Assembly: GCA_050485405.1 (NCBI GenBank)
Contig: JBJHBI010000016.1
Span: 1 to 64,000, forward strand
Source of the DNA: Saliniramus sp050485405
GTDB taxonomy: Bacteria; Pseudomonadota; Alphaproteobacteria; Rhizobiales; Beijerinckiaceae
DNA length: 64,000 nucleotides
Direction: 5' to 3'
Part shown: positions 45,219-54,101 of the stretch, in pieces
How the letters are laid out: every line of letters begins with the position of its first letter
How positions within the stretch are numbered: the first letter of the stretch is position 1
Position numbers and translations under genes: made by a program
The notes under the pieces: generated by a model
What the model was told of the DNA's origin: nothing
What the model saw: only the letters and a program-made list of their open reading frames with translations
Database searches by the model: none

Positions 45219-45229
45219 GGGAGGATGTC

Positions 45230-46015
45230 ATGAGCATAGATACGCTCGAAAGCACCGTCGCCAGCGCCAAGCAATCCGGTCGCTCCGTGATCGAACTGGT
45301 CGGCATGAACAAGTGGTACGGCAATTTTCAGGTGCTGAAGGATATCGACCTGACGGTCTACGAGGGGGAGCGGATCGTCGTCTGCGGCCCCTCCGGATCC
45401 GGCAAGTCGACCATGATCCGCTGCATCAACCAGTTGGAGCTGCACCAGGAAGGCGACGTCATCGTCAACGGCAAGGCCTATAGCAAGGACGAGAAGCAGA
45501 ATGACCTGATACGCCGCGACATCGGCATGGTCTTCCAGAACTTCAATCTGTTTCCGCATCTCACCGTGCTCGAGAACTGCACGCTGGCGCAGATCTGGGT
45601 GAAGGAGACGCCGAAAGCGGAAGCGGAAGCCATGGCGATGCACTTCCTGGAACGGGTGCGCATTCCCGAACAAGCGCGCAAATACCCGCTCCAGCTTTCC
45701 GGCGGCCAGCAACAGCGCGTCGCCATCGCCCGGGCGCTGTGCATGAACCCGAAGATCATGCTGTTCGACGAACCCACCTCCGCGCTCGACCCCGAGATGA
45801 TCAACGAGGTGCTGGAAGCGATGATCGAGCTGGCGCAATCCGGCATGACCATGATCGTCGTCACCCACGAAATGAACTTCGCCCGCAAGGTCGCCGACCG
45901 GGTGATCTTCATGGATCAGGGCGAGATCGTCGAGCAGGCGCCGCCGCATGAATTTTTCGACAACCCGCGTTACGATCGAACGCAGCTTTTCCTGAGCCAG
46001 ATCCTGCATCATTAG
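45230..46015 (+). CDS. aapP: General L-amino acid ABC transporter ATP-binding protein AapP
   Basis: A 261-residue ABC ATPase. Walker A is GPSGSGKST, the Q-loop is MVFQNFNLFPHLTV, the signature is LSGGQQQRVAIARAL and Walker B is MLFDEPTSALDPE, with switch His in VTHEMNFARKVADRVIFMDQG (in part). The ATG at 45230 is preceded by GAGGGAGGATGTC. It energises AapQM, and the gene order JQMP is complete. Confidence 0.96.
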   Translation: MSIDTLESTVASAKQSGRSVIELVGMNKWYGNFQVLKDIDLTVYEGERIVVCGPSGSGKSTMIRCINQLELHQEGDVIVNGKAYSKDEKQNDLIRRDIGMVFQNFNLFPHLTVLENCTLAQIWVKETPKAEAEAMAMHFLERVRIPEQARKYPLQLSGGQQQRVAIARALCMNPKIMLFDEPTSALDPEMINEVLEAMIELAQSGMTMIVVTHEMNFARKVADRVIFMDQGEIVEQAPPHEFFDNPRYDRTQLFLSQILHH

Positions 46016-46063
46016 TAGTGCGAGGTTCACCAGCCGCCGGCCGCGGCCCCTTCAGGAGACGTC

Positions 46064-47278
46064 ATGGCTCTCGACATTGATCAGGTGCGCGCGCAGTTTC
46101 CTGCGCTCGCGGACGGCTTCGCCTATTTCGACAATGCCGGGGGCTCCCTGGTCCTGAAGCCCGTGGCCGAGCGGATCGCCGAATACCTGCTCACGACGAG
46201 CGTGCAGACCGGCGCGTCCTACGGCCACTCGCAACGTGCCTCGGCGCGGGTCCACGAGGCCCGCACCGCGATCGCGCGCTTCATGAACGCCCGGCGCGCG
46301 GAGGAAATCGTTCTCGGCCCCTCCGCCACGATGATGATGCGCACGCTCGCCCAGGCCATGGCCGGTCAGTTCGAACCGGGCGACGAGATCATCGTGACGA
46401 ATTTCGACCACGAGACCAATATCGGCCCCTGGCTGACGTTGAAGGAGCGCGGCGTCGTCTTCAGGTTCTGGGAGATCGACAGCACAACGGCGACCATCGA
46501 TCTCGCGGATCTCGATGCGCTTCTCGGCCCGAAGACGAAGCTCGTCTGCGTCACGCATGTCTCCAATATTCTCGGCACCATCAATCCTGTCCGCGCAATT
46601 GCCGACAAGGTGCATGCGGCGGGAGCGAAGCTGGTCGTCGACGGCGTCGCCTATGCGCCGCATCGCGCCGTCGACGTGCAGACGCTGGATGTCGATTACT
46701 ACGTATTCAGTTTCTACAAGACCTACGGCCCGCATTTCGCGGTGCTCTATGGCCGCTACGATCTGCTGCGCGAGCTGGATAATCTCTACCATTACTTCTA
46801 CGACAAAGACAAAGTCCCCGCCAAGCTGGAGCCAGGCAATACCAATTACGAACTCGCCTGGGGCTGTGCCGGTATCGTCGACTACTTCGATGCGCTCGGC
46901 GGCGGTACGGGCGACCATGCTGCGATCGTGCGCGCCTTCGCGGACGTGACCGCCCACGAAGCGGCGATCGGCGAGCAGTTTCTCGCCTGGCTGCGCTCGC
47001 GCAACGATGTGCGCATCATCGGTCCGCGCGGGGCGGATGCGGCGCTGCGGGTGCCGACGATCTCCTTCAAGGTGGATGGCCATGACAGCGCGGCGGTCGT
47101 GCGCGCGCTCGACGACCGGCAGATCGGCATCCGCTTCGGTGATTTCCACTCACGCCGTCTCGTCGAGGTGCTCGGTCTGAGCGAAGGCAACGGCGTGATC
47201 CGCGTCTCCATGGTGCATTACAACACGCATGACGAGGTCGCCCGCCTCATCGGCGCGCTGGAGGAGGCGCTGGGCTGA
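46064..47278 (+). CDS. Class V aminotransferase, cysteine desulfurase-like (VC1184 subfamily)
   Basis: A 404-residue PLP enzyme. The PLP lysine is in SFYKTYGPH, the DG in VVDGVAYAPH anchors the cofactor, and VTHVSNILGTINPV is the fold-type I signature. It resembles the SufS-like VC1184 subfamily (segments YFDNAGGSLVLKPVAERI and NFDHETNIGPW in part). The active-site Cys loop of true cysteine desulfurases is not evident. The substrate is unknown. It lies 48 bp after aapP, so it may be part of the aap transcript and act on an imported amino acid. Confidence 0.87.
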   Translation: MALDIDQVRAQFPALADGFAYFDNAGGSLVLKPVAERIAEYLLTTSVQTGASYGHSQRASARVHEARTAIARFMNARRAEEIVLGPSATMMMRTLAQAMAGQFEPGDEIIVTNFDHETNIGPWLTLKERGVVFRFWEIDSTTATIDLADLDALLGPKTKLVCVTHVSNILGTINPVRAIADKVHAAGAKLVVDGVAYAPHRAVDVQTLDVDYYVFSFYKTYGPHFAVLYGRYDLLRELDNLYHYFYDKDKVPAKLEPGNTNYELAWGCAGIVDYFDALGGGTGDHAAIVRAFADVTAHEAAIGEQFLAWLRSRNDVRIIGPRGADAALRVPTISFKVDGHDSAAVVRALDDRQIGIRFGDFHSRRLVEVLGLSEGNGVIRVSMVHYNTHDEVARLIGALEEALG

Positions 47279-47364
47279 TTTCTGTTCACGGGTGGTTGCA
47301 GCCCGTGTTTCGTTGCGCGAATCATGCTATCCAGAATAGCTTTTTACGGCTCGGGGATAGCGCA

Positions 47365-47682
47365 ATGCTCGACAAGCTGACTTTCGACGATTTCAAGGAT
47401 CACCGCGGCAACACGTTCACACTGGAAGGGGTCGGAGGCCAGGTGGAGATGCGCCTGCTCGACGTGCGGCTCTCGCCCTATTCCGGCCTGCCGACCCAGC
47501 GCCAGCCCTTCGCGATCCTGTTCGCAGCCCCCACCCATCCACCGCTGGAAGGCAAGATGTACAACATCCGCCATCCGGGGCGCGGGTTGGTGGAAGGCAT
47601 GTTCATCAGCCCCGTCCTGCCGCCGGTGCAATTCATCCAGGAAACCCGCGACGTCCGCTTCTACGAGGCGATCTTCAACTGA
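47365..47682 (+). CDS. DUF6916-like small protein
   Basis: A 105-residue protein of beta-rich character with no signal peptide: a core LLDVRLSPYSGLPTQRQPFAILFAAPTHPPLEGKMYNIRHPG (in part) and a C-terminal TRDVRFYEAIFN. The pattern of Tyr/Phe near the C-terminal YEAIFN matches the DUF6916 family as I recall it; its function is unknown. Start ATG 47365 is preferred over 47296 because it begins at the conserved MLDKLTFDDF. It is on the same strand as the class V aminotransferase, 86 bp downstream. Confidence 0.7.
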   Translation: MLDKLTFDDFKDHRGNTFTLEGVGGQVEMRLLDVRLSPYSGLPTQRQPFAILFAAPTHPPLEGKMYNIRHPGRGLVEGMFISPVLPPVQFIQETRDVRFYEAIFN

Positions 47683-47694
47683 GTACGACGCCGC

Positions 47695-48504
47695 TCAGAG
47701 GCGGAAATCCTCGCCCAAATAAAGTTTGCGCACATCCGGATTGGCGACGATCTCCTGCGGCGTCCCCTCGGTCAGGACCCGGCCCGAATGGATGATATAG
47801 GCCCGGTCGATCAGGCCGAGCGTCTCGCGCACGTTGTGATCGGTGATCAGGACGCCGATCCCGCGCCGTGTCAGATGGCGCACGAGATTCTGGATGTCGC
47901 CGACGGCGATGGGGTCGATGCCGGCAAAAGGCTCATCGAGGAGCATGAAGGCGGGATCGCTCGCGAGCGCGCGGGCGATCTCGCAGCGGCGACGCTCACC
48001 GCCGGAAAGTGCGATCGAGGGTGTCTTGCGCAGCCGTTCGATGTGGAATTCCGCCAGCAGGGCGTCGAGTTTCTCCGCCCGCTTGCGGCGATCGGGTTCG
48101 ACCACTTCCAGCACGGCGCGGATATTGTCTTCGACGTTCAGCCCCCGGAAAATCGAGGCTTCCTGCGGCAGGTAGCCGATCCCGAGCCGCGCCCGCCGGT
48201 ACATGGGCAAAGCCGTGACATCGGCGCCCTCTAGGCTGATGACGCCGCGATCGGCGCCCACGAGACCGGTGATCATGTAGAAGATCGTCGTCTTGCCCGC
48301 ACCGTTGGGGCCGAGCAGGCCGACCGCCTCCCCGCGCCGCACGGTGAGGCCGGCATCCTGCACCACGGTGCGATCGCCGTAGCGCTTCTGCAACCCCTTC
48401 ACGGCGAGCACGCCCGGCCCGCCGAAGCTCTCTTCGACGGGATGGGTGGCGAAATCACCAGGGGTGGCGTCTGGCCTCGTGGAATAGTCGAATTGATCGT
48501 TCAC
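47695..48504 (-). CDS. lptB: LPS export ABC ATPase LptB
   Basis: A 269-residue ATPase of the LptB2FGC complex that extracts lipopolysaccharide from the inner membrane. Walker A is GPNGAGKTT, the signature is LSGGERRRCEIARAL and Walker B is MLLDEPFAGIDP. The conserved IGYLPQEASIFRGL and DHNVRETLGL segments identify it as LptB. I start it at GTG 48504 (VNDQFDYS); the open frame to 48654 has no fitting homologous N-terminus and overlaps lptA. It is third in the minus-strand lptC-lptA-lptB cluster. Confidence 0.95.
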   Translation of the reverse strand: MNDQFDYSTRPDATPGDFATHPVEESFGGPGVLAVKGLQKRYGDRTVVQDAGLTVRRGEAVGLLGPNGAGKTTIFYMITGLVGADRGVISLEGADVTALPMYRRARLGIGYLPQEASIFRGLNVEDNIRAVLEVVEPDRRKRAEKLDALLAEFHIERLRKTPSIALSGGERRRCEIARALASDPAFMLLDEPFAGIDPIAVGDIQNLVRHLTRRGIGVLITDHNVRETLGLIDRAYIIHSGRVLTEGTPQEIVANPDVRKLYLGEDFRL

Positions 48505-48577
48505 GGTAGCGGGATCATCCCCCGGATCTGGACTGCGCCTGCTGTAATCGAGCCGGGCTTTGCATGCAACCGCCGGG

Positions 48578-49201
48578 TCAGCGTTGCTCGCCGCCGCCGG
48601 GCACGAAGAGCCCGCGCACGCGCTGTGTACCACCGGCCTCGACATTGGCCACACCGCGATCGACGTCGTAGACCAGCCGCTCGCCGCGCGTGACGTTCTG
48701 CCCCTGGCTGAGCGCGACGTTGCCGCTGATCACCATCTGGCCGCTCGCGCGATCATAGGTCGCCTGATTGCCGGTGGCCACCTGGTCCTGGGAAAGGATG
48801 GTGACGGGTCCCTCGCATTCGATCCTCCGGATCGCATCACCGGCATCGTCGCCGCTGCTCCCGGTCGGATTACGGTCGAAATAGATGGTGAGCTGCGAGC
48901 AGCGGATGGTGGTGTCACCCTGCACCGCGACGACATTCCCCGCATAGACGGCGCGGTTCTCGCGATCGAAGACGTCGAGCCTGTCGGCATCGATGCGGAT
49001 CGGAGCCGTCGAATCGGAGCCCAGCCCACCGAAGGCGCGATCGGGGTTCTGGGCCTCTGCCGGCACGGCGAGCGGAGGCGCGCCGGCAAGGGCGAGGCCG
49101 AGCACCAATGCGCTGAGGAGCGACGCCAACCGCACCGGCTGCAGGGCCGGAAAACGGAACCGGCCCGGCGCGGGCGAACGAGAAGAGGAATACGCGATCA
49201 T
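48578..49201 (-). CDS. lptA: LPS transport periplasmic protein LptA
   Basis: A 207-residue periplasmic bridge protein. The signal peptide (about residues 24-50) precedes an OstA-like beta-jellyroll: PIRIDADRLDVFDRENRAVYAGNVVAVQGDTTIRCSQLTIYF (in part) and GQMVISGNVALSQGQNVTRGERLVYD (in part). It carries LPS between LptC and LptD. It lies 14 bp downstream of lptC, typical for this cluster. Confidence 0.95.
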   Translation of the reverse strand: MIAYSSSRSPAPGRFRFPALQPVRLASLLSALVLGLALAGAPPLAVPAEAQNPDRAFGGLGSDSTAPIRIDADRLDVFDRENRAVYAGNVVAVQGDTTIRCSQLTIYFDRNPTGSSGDDAGDAIRRIECEGPVTILSQDQVATGNQATYDRASGQMVISGNVALSQGQNVTRGERLVYDVDRGVANVEAGGTQRVRGLFVPGGGEQR

Positions 49202-49215
49202 TGGCTCTGCGTCTT

Positions 49216-50016
49216 TCAGCGGTTGGATGTGTCACCCGGCGGATCGCCCGGTGCGGGTGCTGCGTTGCCGGCATCGCTTCCCAGCCGCGGGGCTGCGAGG
49301 ACGCTCTCGACCCCGCCCTCGAAGCTGATGACGGCGCCGCCATCGGTGATGCGCATGCTGCGCGCGCGGATCGTTCCGTCGTCGAACTGAAGCGAAACGG
49401 GAGCATCGGATACGACGGTGCCGGCCCCGAAATCGATATCGGCGGTGCTCATGTCGAGGATGTAGCCCGTCGACGAGACGACGCGCACGTCGCGTTCGAG
49501 CACGAGGAATTCGCTCTGCGTGTCGAAGCGCCCGGTCGCCGCCTCGATCCGCGCGGTCTGGCCCGCATCGTCGACGGTGATGTTGGCGCGCAATTCGCGC
49601 AGATCGATGAGATGCGGCTCGCGCACGTCCTGCGAAGCATCCTCCGCCGTCACCTCGTAGGGCCGCGTCTCGTTCTGGAAACCACGCAGACGCGGCGCAT
49701 CCATCACCACGCGCGTGCCGGAGACGCTGATCGGGCCGATGGTGATCCCGCCATAACGCGAGAACGGATTGAACCAGGTCAGCCCCACGAGCATCACCAC
49801 GGCGAGAAAAGCGGTGACCGGAATGGCGCGGCGCAGGAAGCGCACGCGGCGCGAGTGACGCATGGCGCGGGCATGCTCGCGCTGATGCTTGTCGTGCCAC
49901 TGCGCGGACGCGCCGGGCATGGCGACCTGCGCGGACGATCCGCCCGCGGCGAAGACCGCCTGTCCCCCATGATCATCGCCCGTCGCTGCGTTCACGTCCT
50001 GCCGCCTCGTCACCAT
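49216..50016 (-). CDS. lptC: LPS export protein LptC
   Basis: A protein of about 266 residues. A basic cytoplasmic N-terminus is followed by one membrane anchor (about residues 70-90, FLRRAIPVTAFLAVVMLVGLTWF in part) and a periplasmic LptC jellyroll with YEVTAEDASQDVREPHLIDLRELRANIT and QSEFLVLERDVRVVSSTGY (in part). The start is uncertain: ATG 50016 or ATG 50040. It couples LptB2FG to LptA. Confidence 0.92.
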   Translation of the reverse strand: MVTRRQDVNAATGDDHGGQAVFAAGGSSAQVAMPGASAQWHDKHQREHARAMRHSRRVRFLRRAIPVTAFLAVVMLVGLTWFNPFSRYGGITIGPISVSGTRVVMDAPRLRGFQNETRPYEVTAEDASQDVREPHLIDLRELRANITVDDAGQTARIEAATGRFDTQSEFLVLERDVRVVSSTGYILDMSTADIDFGAGTVVSDAPVSLQFDDGTIRARSMRITDGGAVISFEGGVESVLAAPRLGSDAGNAAPAPGDPPGDTSNR

Positions 50017-50125
50017 GCGGAATGCGCCTCGATCGCGCATCCCCGGATTGTCCGTGAACGCGCGCCATGGCGAAGTTATGTCGCTTTCGCGAAAAGGAAA
50101 AGAGCGGGCGCGACGAAGCGCGCGC

Positions 50126-50755
50126 TCAGCTATGGGCGAAGATGTCGGTCTCGGGCCATCCGGCGAGGTCGAGACGGGCGCGGACGGGCAGGAAATCGAA
50201 GCAGGCCTGCGCCAGATCCGCGCGCTCCTCGCGGGCGAGCATGATGTCGAGCCGCTCCTTGAGCTTGTGCAGATGCAGGACGTCCGAGGCCGCGTAGTCG
50301 AGCTGCGCCTGGCTGAGCGTTTCCGCAGCCCAATCGGACGATTGCTGCTGCTTGGAGATCTCCACCTGCAGCAATTCGCGCAGCAAATCCTTCAGGCCGT
50401 GGCGGTCGGTATAGGTGCGCACCAGCCTGGAGGCGATCTTGGTGCAGTAGACCGGCCCCGTCATGGCGCCGAGCGCGTGCTGGAGCACGGCGAGATCGAA
50501 GCGGGCGAAATGAAAGATCTTGAGCGTGTCGGGGCGCGTCAGCACCCGCGCGAGATTGGGTGCACCACCCTGCGGACGGGCGAGCTGCTCGCGGGTGATC
50601 TGGACGACATCGGCCTCCCCGTCCCCCTTGGAGATCTGCACGACGCAGAGCCGGTCGCGCAACGGATTGAGCCCCAGCGTCTCCGTATCGACGGCGATAG
50701 CGGGACCGGGATCGTAATCGGCGGGGAGATCCCCCAGATGGTGACGCACGCTCAT
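50126..50755 (-). CDS. RNase D-like 3'-5' exonuclease (short form)
   Basis: A 209-residue protein containing just the DEDDy exonuclease domain: Exo I VDTETLG with Asp23/Glu25, Exo II HFARFDLAVL, and Exo III YAASDVLHLHKL. It lacks the HRDC domain of full-length Rnd (4170-5333). In many Hyphomicrobiales a short RNase D-like gene sits just before lptC, as here (109 bp upstream of lptC). It acts on RNA 3' ends in the cytoplasm; the natural substrate is unknown. Confidence 0.92.
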   Translation of the reverse strand: MSVRHHLGDLPADYDPGPAIAVDTETLGLNPLRDRLCVVQISKGDGEADVVQITREQLARPQGGAPNLARVLTRPDTLKIFHFARFDLAVLQHALGAMTGPVYCTKIASRLVRTYTDRHGLKDLLRELLQVEISKQQQSSDWAAETLSQAQLDYAASDVLHLHKLKERLDIMLAREERADLAQACFDFLPVRARLDLAGWPETDIFAHS

Positions 50756-51221
50756 GCGTTGACTTCCTCGCTTGACCGGTAGAACGCGCAGGTGATTTCA
50801 CTTCCCCCCGCATCTGTCAAATCACGTATCGATGCGGTGGTGAGGTGGTTTGAATTTCGTTTCTTGCAGGGCCCGCGCGGGCCGAGCTTCGGAGCACGGG
50901 CATCAATAAGCCCTACGATCCATTCCATTTGATGCAGGGTATCAGTCTGACGCAACCCGCCCCACAGAACTAGCGAGCAATCGCGCTCAACTCCATAGCG
51001 TCAGGAATTAAAGGCGGAACGGCTTTGGTTCGCAGAAATTCACTCCGTGCCGCCTTCAACCGGTGGGAGAGGGTAGCGGACGATTGGTAGCAAGGCGGCC
51101 CGATCATCGATGCGGGAACTTCGAGACCGGTCGAGAAGTTGAGATCGCTAGGCCACCACAGCGGAAGCTGAAGTGGGCCGCATACACGTCGACCGCCTCA
51201 ACGGGAGAAGGTGCGCCGCTT
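50756..51221. other. 466-bp non-coding stretch with possible transposase remnant
   Basis: The minus strand encodes a short fragment (about 50850-50955) beginning around MRQTDTLHQMEW and containing ALIDAR-like (GLIDARAPK) and GPRGPCKKR elements. These recall the C-terminal ends of some alphaproteobacterial transposases. It is out of context, has no upstream domain, and is interrupted by stop codons. The RNase D promoter must also lie here. Composition is less G+C-rich than neighbours. Confidence 0.35.
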
Positions 51222-52415
51222 TTGATTGACGATGTAACTGCCCAATTCGCAGTCGTTGTAACGGCGGCACTGATTGTCCAGCTTGGTTTCGAGCGCAGGC
51301 GGCTCCCTGGCATCATCGGACTTCTGATTCTTGGTATGTTAATTGGTCCGGGCGGGCTCGGTGTTCTCCCGAGAGAGCCTGTGGTAGAGTTGTTCGGTTC
51401 TATCGGTCTGCTCTACATCATGTTCGTCGCTGGCGTAGAAATCGATCTTGGCACGGTTCGAGATCATAAGAACGAGAGTGCGACCTTCGGCATTTTCGCC
51501 TTCGTGACAACCTTTGCACCTGCCACTGCTGTTGGACTCGTGATGGGGCTCGACCCAGCTGGTGCGGTTCTGCTCGGCGCTGCCCTTTCCTCCCACACGC
51601 TTGTATCCTATCCGACCATAAACCAATTGGGACTCGCCAAGCATCGGCCGATCGTGGCCGCAACCGGCGGCACGCTGCTGACCGACACCGCCGCGCTAAT
51701 CGTTCTCGTCATGGTGATCCAGCTTGCCGACGGCGAGGGCGGACTACTCGTCGCGCTGGGGCCCCTTCTGCTACTTGGCATATTGGCTGCGCTCTCTCTA
51801 GTCGTCATACCAAGAGTGGCGGATCGGTTGATGATCTCAAAGACAAACACGCCAGCTGAAAAGGTTCTGGCGGCGCTTGTCATCCTGCTGCTGCTGTCCC
51901 TGATCGCAGATTTGATCGGGACAGAAGACATACTTGGTGCCTTTCTCGCCGGTCTCTGTCTCAATGCTGCACTTCACCGTCACGTCAGAGTCCGAGAACA
52001 GGTGGAGTTTGTCGGACGCCTGCTCTTCATCCCTTTCTTCTTCGTTGATACGGGAATGCGGCTTGATCTCAACGTTTTTGTCGAAGGGACGGATGTCTGG
52101 TTTCTCGCATTCGCCCTCTTGGGCGTCATTATCGTGGGCAAGATGGCAGCAGCCTGGGGTGCAGGATGGATGTACGGCTACGCCATGCGAGATAGGATTG
52201 TCATGGCGGGATTGTCATTTCCCCAAGCCGCCGCCACACTTGCCGTTATCGTTGTGGGAATGGAACTCGGCCTTGTCGATGCGACCACCGCCGATGCGGT
52301 CATTATCGTAATCTTCGCCACTTGTCTGATTGGTCCGCTCGTCACCGGCGCGAGCGCGCGGCGTATCCTCATCGCGAGACAGCAAAAAAGCAAAGACATC
52401 GGCAGCAGGCCATGA
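51222..52415 (+). CDS. CPA2-type cation:proton antiporter
   Basis: A membrane protein of about 397 residues with about 12 helices. Family segments include ERRRLPGIIGLLILGMLIGPGGLG, LGAALSSHTLVSYPTINQLGL, TGGTLLTDTAALIVL, FLAGLCLNAALHR and FFFVDTGMRLDL (in part). It ends shortly after the last helix, without a TrkA-N or universal-stress domain, so it is a bare transport core. It probably exchanges Na+ or K+ for H+. The start is uncertain; TTG 51222 has AGAAGG upstream, whereas the frame open from 51063 begins with unrelated residues. Codon use is more AT-rich than in flanking genes, suggesting transfer. Confidence 0.85.
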   Translation: MIDDVTAQFAVVVTAALIVQLGFERRRLPGIIGLLILGMLIGPGGLGVLPREPVVELFGSIGLLYIMFVAGVEIDLGTVRDHKNESATFGIFAFVTTFAPATAVGLVMGLDPAGAVLLGAALSSHTLVSYPTINQLGLAKHRPIVAATGGTLLTDTAALIVLVMVIQLADGEGGLLVALGPLLLLGILAALSLVVIPRVADRLMISKTNTPAEKVLAALVILLLLSLIADLIGTEDILGAFLAGLCLNAALHRHVRVREQVEFVGRLLFIPFFFVDTGMRLDLNVFVEGTDVWFLAFALLGVIIVGKMAAAWGAGWMYGYAMRDRIVMAGLSFPQAAATLAVIVVGMELGLVDATTADAVIIVIFATCLIGPLVTGASARRILIARQQKSKDIGSRP

Positions 52416-52475
52416 CCCACCACCATCGCTGCGCCCCCGCTTGACACCTCTCCACACCGCCCCCATCCCGGTCCG

Positions 52476-53324
52476 ATGACCACGCACGACCCTGCCCTCC
52501 TCGCCCGCCTGACGCCGATCACCGATCCGGAGGATCCGCGCATCGCGGATTATCGCGACGTGCGCGATCGTGATCTGAAAGGGCGGGGCGGGTTATTCAT
52601 GGCGGAGGGCGCGGTGGTCCTTCGGGAAATGGCGCGCGGCGCGCGGTTTGGCTTCGAATCCGTGCTGATCGCGGAAAACCGCGTCGACGCCATGGCGGAC
52701 TGGCTCGTGGCTCTGCCCGGGCAGGTCCCGGTCTTCGTGGCGGAAGGCGCCGTCATGGATGCGATTGCGGGGTTTCCGATCCATCGCGGTATTCTCGCGC
52801 TCGCCCGGCGCGGTGAGCCGATCGCCGCGCAAACGCTTCTGGAAAGCGCTCAGGCGCAGGGGCTGGTGGTGGCCTGTTTCGGCATCGCAAATCACGACAA
52901 TCTCGGCGGCATCTTCCGCAACGCCGCCGCGTTCGGCGCCCACGGCATCCTGCTCGATGCCGCCTGCTGCGATCCGCTCTATCGCAAGGCGTTGCGCGTC
53001 TCGGTCGGAGCTGCGGCGCGGGTCCCCTTCGCGCGGCTCGATACCGCCCCGGGCTCGTCCGGAGATCCCTGCACGCTGCTGCGCGCCCACGGGTTCAAAC
53101 CGCTCGCCCTGTCGCCGCGCGGGACGCTCACCCTCGCGGAAGCGGCGGCGCGCCATACGGGACGGCGCGCGCTTTTGCTCGGGAGCGAGGGGCCCGGCCT
53201 CGCTCCGTCCGTGATCGATACGGCAACGAGCGTGCGCATCGCCATGCAGGGTGATTTCGACAGCCTGAACGTCGCCACGACCTCGGGCATCGCGCTCTAT
53301 GCGCTGACGCGCGAGACTGCGTGA
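52476..53324 (+). CDS. SpoU/TrmH-type RNA 2'-O-methyltransferase
   Basis: A 282-residue SPOUT methyltransferase. The SPOUT motifs are motif 1 NHDNLGGIFRNAAAFGAHG, motif 2 GSEGPGL and motif 3 SLNVATTSGIALY, forming the SAM-binding trefoil knot. An N-terminal substrate-binding domain (residues about 25-110) resembles the SpoU_sub_bind fold. It methylates a ribose in tRNA or rRNA, but the exact position is not readable. Single gene converging with the HECGH gene. Confidence 0.9.
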   Translation: MTTHDPALLARLTPITDPEDPRIADYRDVRDRDLKGRGGLFMAEGAVVLREMARGARFGFESVLIAENRVDAMADWLVALPGQVPVFVAEGAVMDAIAGFPIHRGILALARRGEPIAAQTLLESAQAQGLVVACFGIANHDNLGGIFRNAAAFGAHGILLDAACCDPLYRKALRVSVGAAARVPFARLDTAPGSSGDPCTLLRAHGFKPLALSPRGTLTLAEAAARHTGRRALLLGSEGPGLAPSVIDTATSVRIAMQGDFDSLNVATTSGIALYALTRETA

Positions 53325-53325
53325 C

Positions 53326-53371
53326 GAGTGGCGCGGGAGCCCCGGCCCGGGAGCCCCGTCCCGCTCCACTC
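53326..53371. terminator. Bidirectional terminator-like hairpin
   Basis: A 13-bp stem with one mismatch has arms 53326-53338 and 53359-53371; its loop is itself GC-rich and self-complementary. It lies between the converging methyltransferase and HECGH genes and could end both transcripts. Confidence 0.55.
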
Positions 53372-53374
53372 ATT

Positions 53375-53989
53375 TCATTCCATGGGAAGCTTGCCGGACA
53401 TGCGCGGGCCATGTGGCGTCGCGGGCGCGTTGGGGCGCACCTCGGTGCCGTAGGCCTTGATGCCGCCGCTGCCCATGTCGAGCTCGCGCTTGATCACGGC
53501 CTGGAAACGCTGGTTGGGGCCGAAACCGCCGAGCGGCCCGTCCTCCAGCTTGGCCAGGGCATGGCCGCATTCGTGGATGAGCAGGTCGAGCAGGTTCCCC
53601 TGATCGAGATTGATATAGATCTTCTCGTCGCGCGCGCCGATCGTGGACCGGCTGTTGCCGCCGCCATGGCCGATCGTGATCCACAGCGTGTCGTAATCGC
53701 CGAGCGCCTTGTTGAGCACACCGCGAAAGGTCGGGCTCAGCCGCACCAGCCGGTGGAGATAGGACATGCATTCGCGCGCGCGCTCGCCGGAAATGATGAT
53801 CTGGTCGTCGAAGCCGCGCGCCACCCGCGCCTCGGCGGCCTCGGTATCGTGATGAGCGAGGTATTCGCGCCGCAGGGCCGCCTGGAATTCACGCGATTTC
53901 TCCTGAAGATCGCTCTCGCTGCGCGAGGGCGTGACCGGAGTGATCTCCGGTGAACCTTGCAAGCGTCTCGGACCCTTGACCATGATCAC
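53375..53989 (-). CDS. Uncharacterised zincin-like (HECGH) protein
   Basis: A 204-residue protein with no signal peptide or membrane helix. The centre has ISGERARECMSYLHRLVRLSPTFRGVLNKAL (in part), a YINLDQGNLLDLLIHECGHALAKL helix with the zinc-protease motif HExxH at residues 139-143, and a Gly-rich tail after it. A third ligand is not obvious; Asp150 or a residue near GFGPNQRF could serve. The position of HExxH after a short domain recalls effector-like metallopeptidases such as NleD/M91, but I do not recognise the family. It stands alone behind a near-consensus promoter (54102-54129). Confidence 0.7.
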   Translation of the reverse strand: MIMVKGPRRLQGSPEITPVTPSRSESDLQEKSREFQAALRREYLAHHDTEAAEARVARGFDDQIIISGERARECMSYLHRLVRLSPTFRGVLNKALGDYDTLWITIGHGGGNSRSTIGARDEKIYINLDQGNLLDLLIHECGHALAKLEDGPLGGFGPNQRFQAVIKRELDMGSGGIKAYGTEVRPNAPATPHGPRMSGKLPME

Positions 53990-54101
53990 GCCTCACACGG
54001 TTCACGCCTCACGCGGCATGAGCGCTTCCCGGCCTGGCCGGGTACCGCTGCGGCACGCAACCAGTGCACATCAGTGCGCCCGCAAAACACTACAATTTAA
54101 A

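Noticed and set aside
50850..50955. A functional transposase gene.
   Set aside because: Only a short C-terminal-like fragment exists, with stops upstream and no catalytic domain; listed as a possible remnant only.
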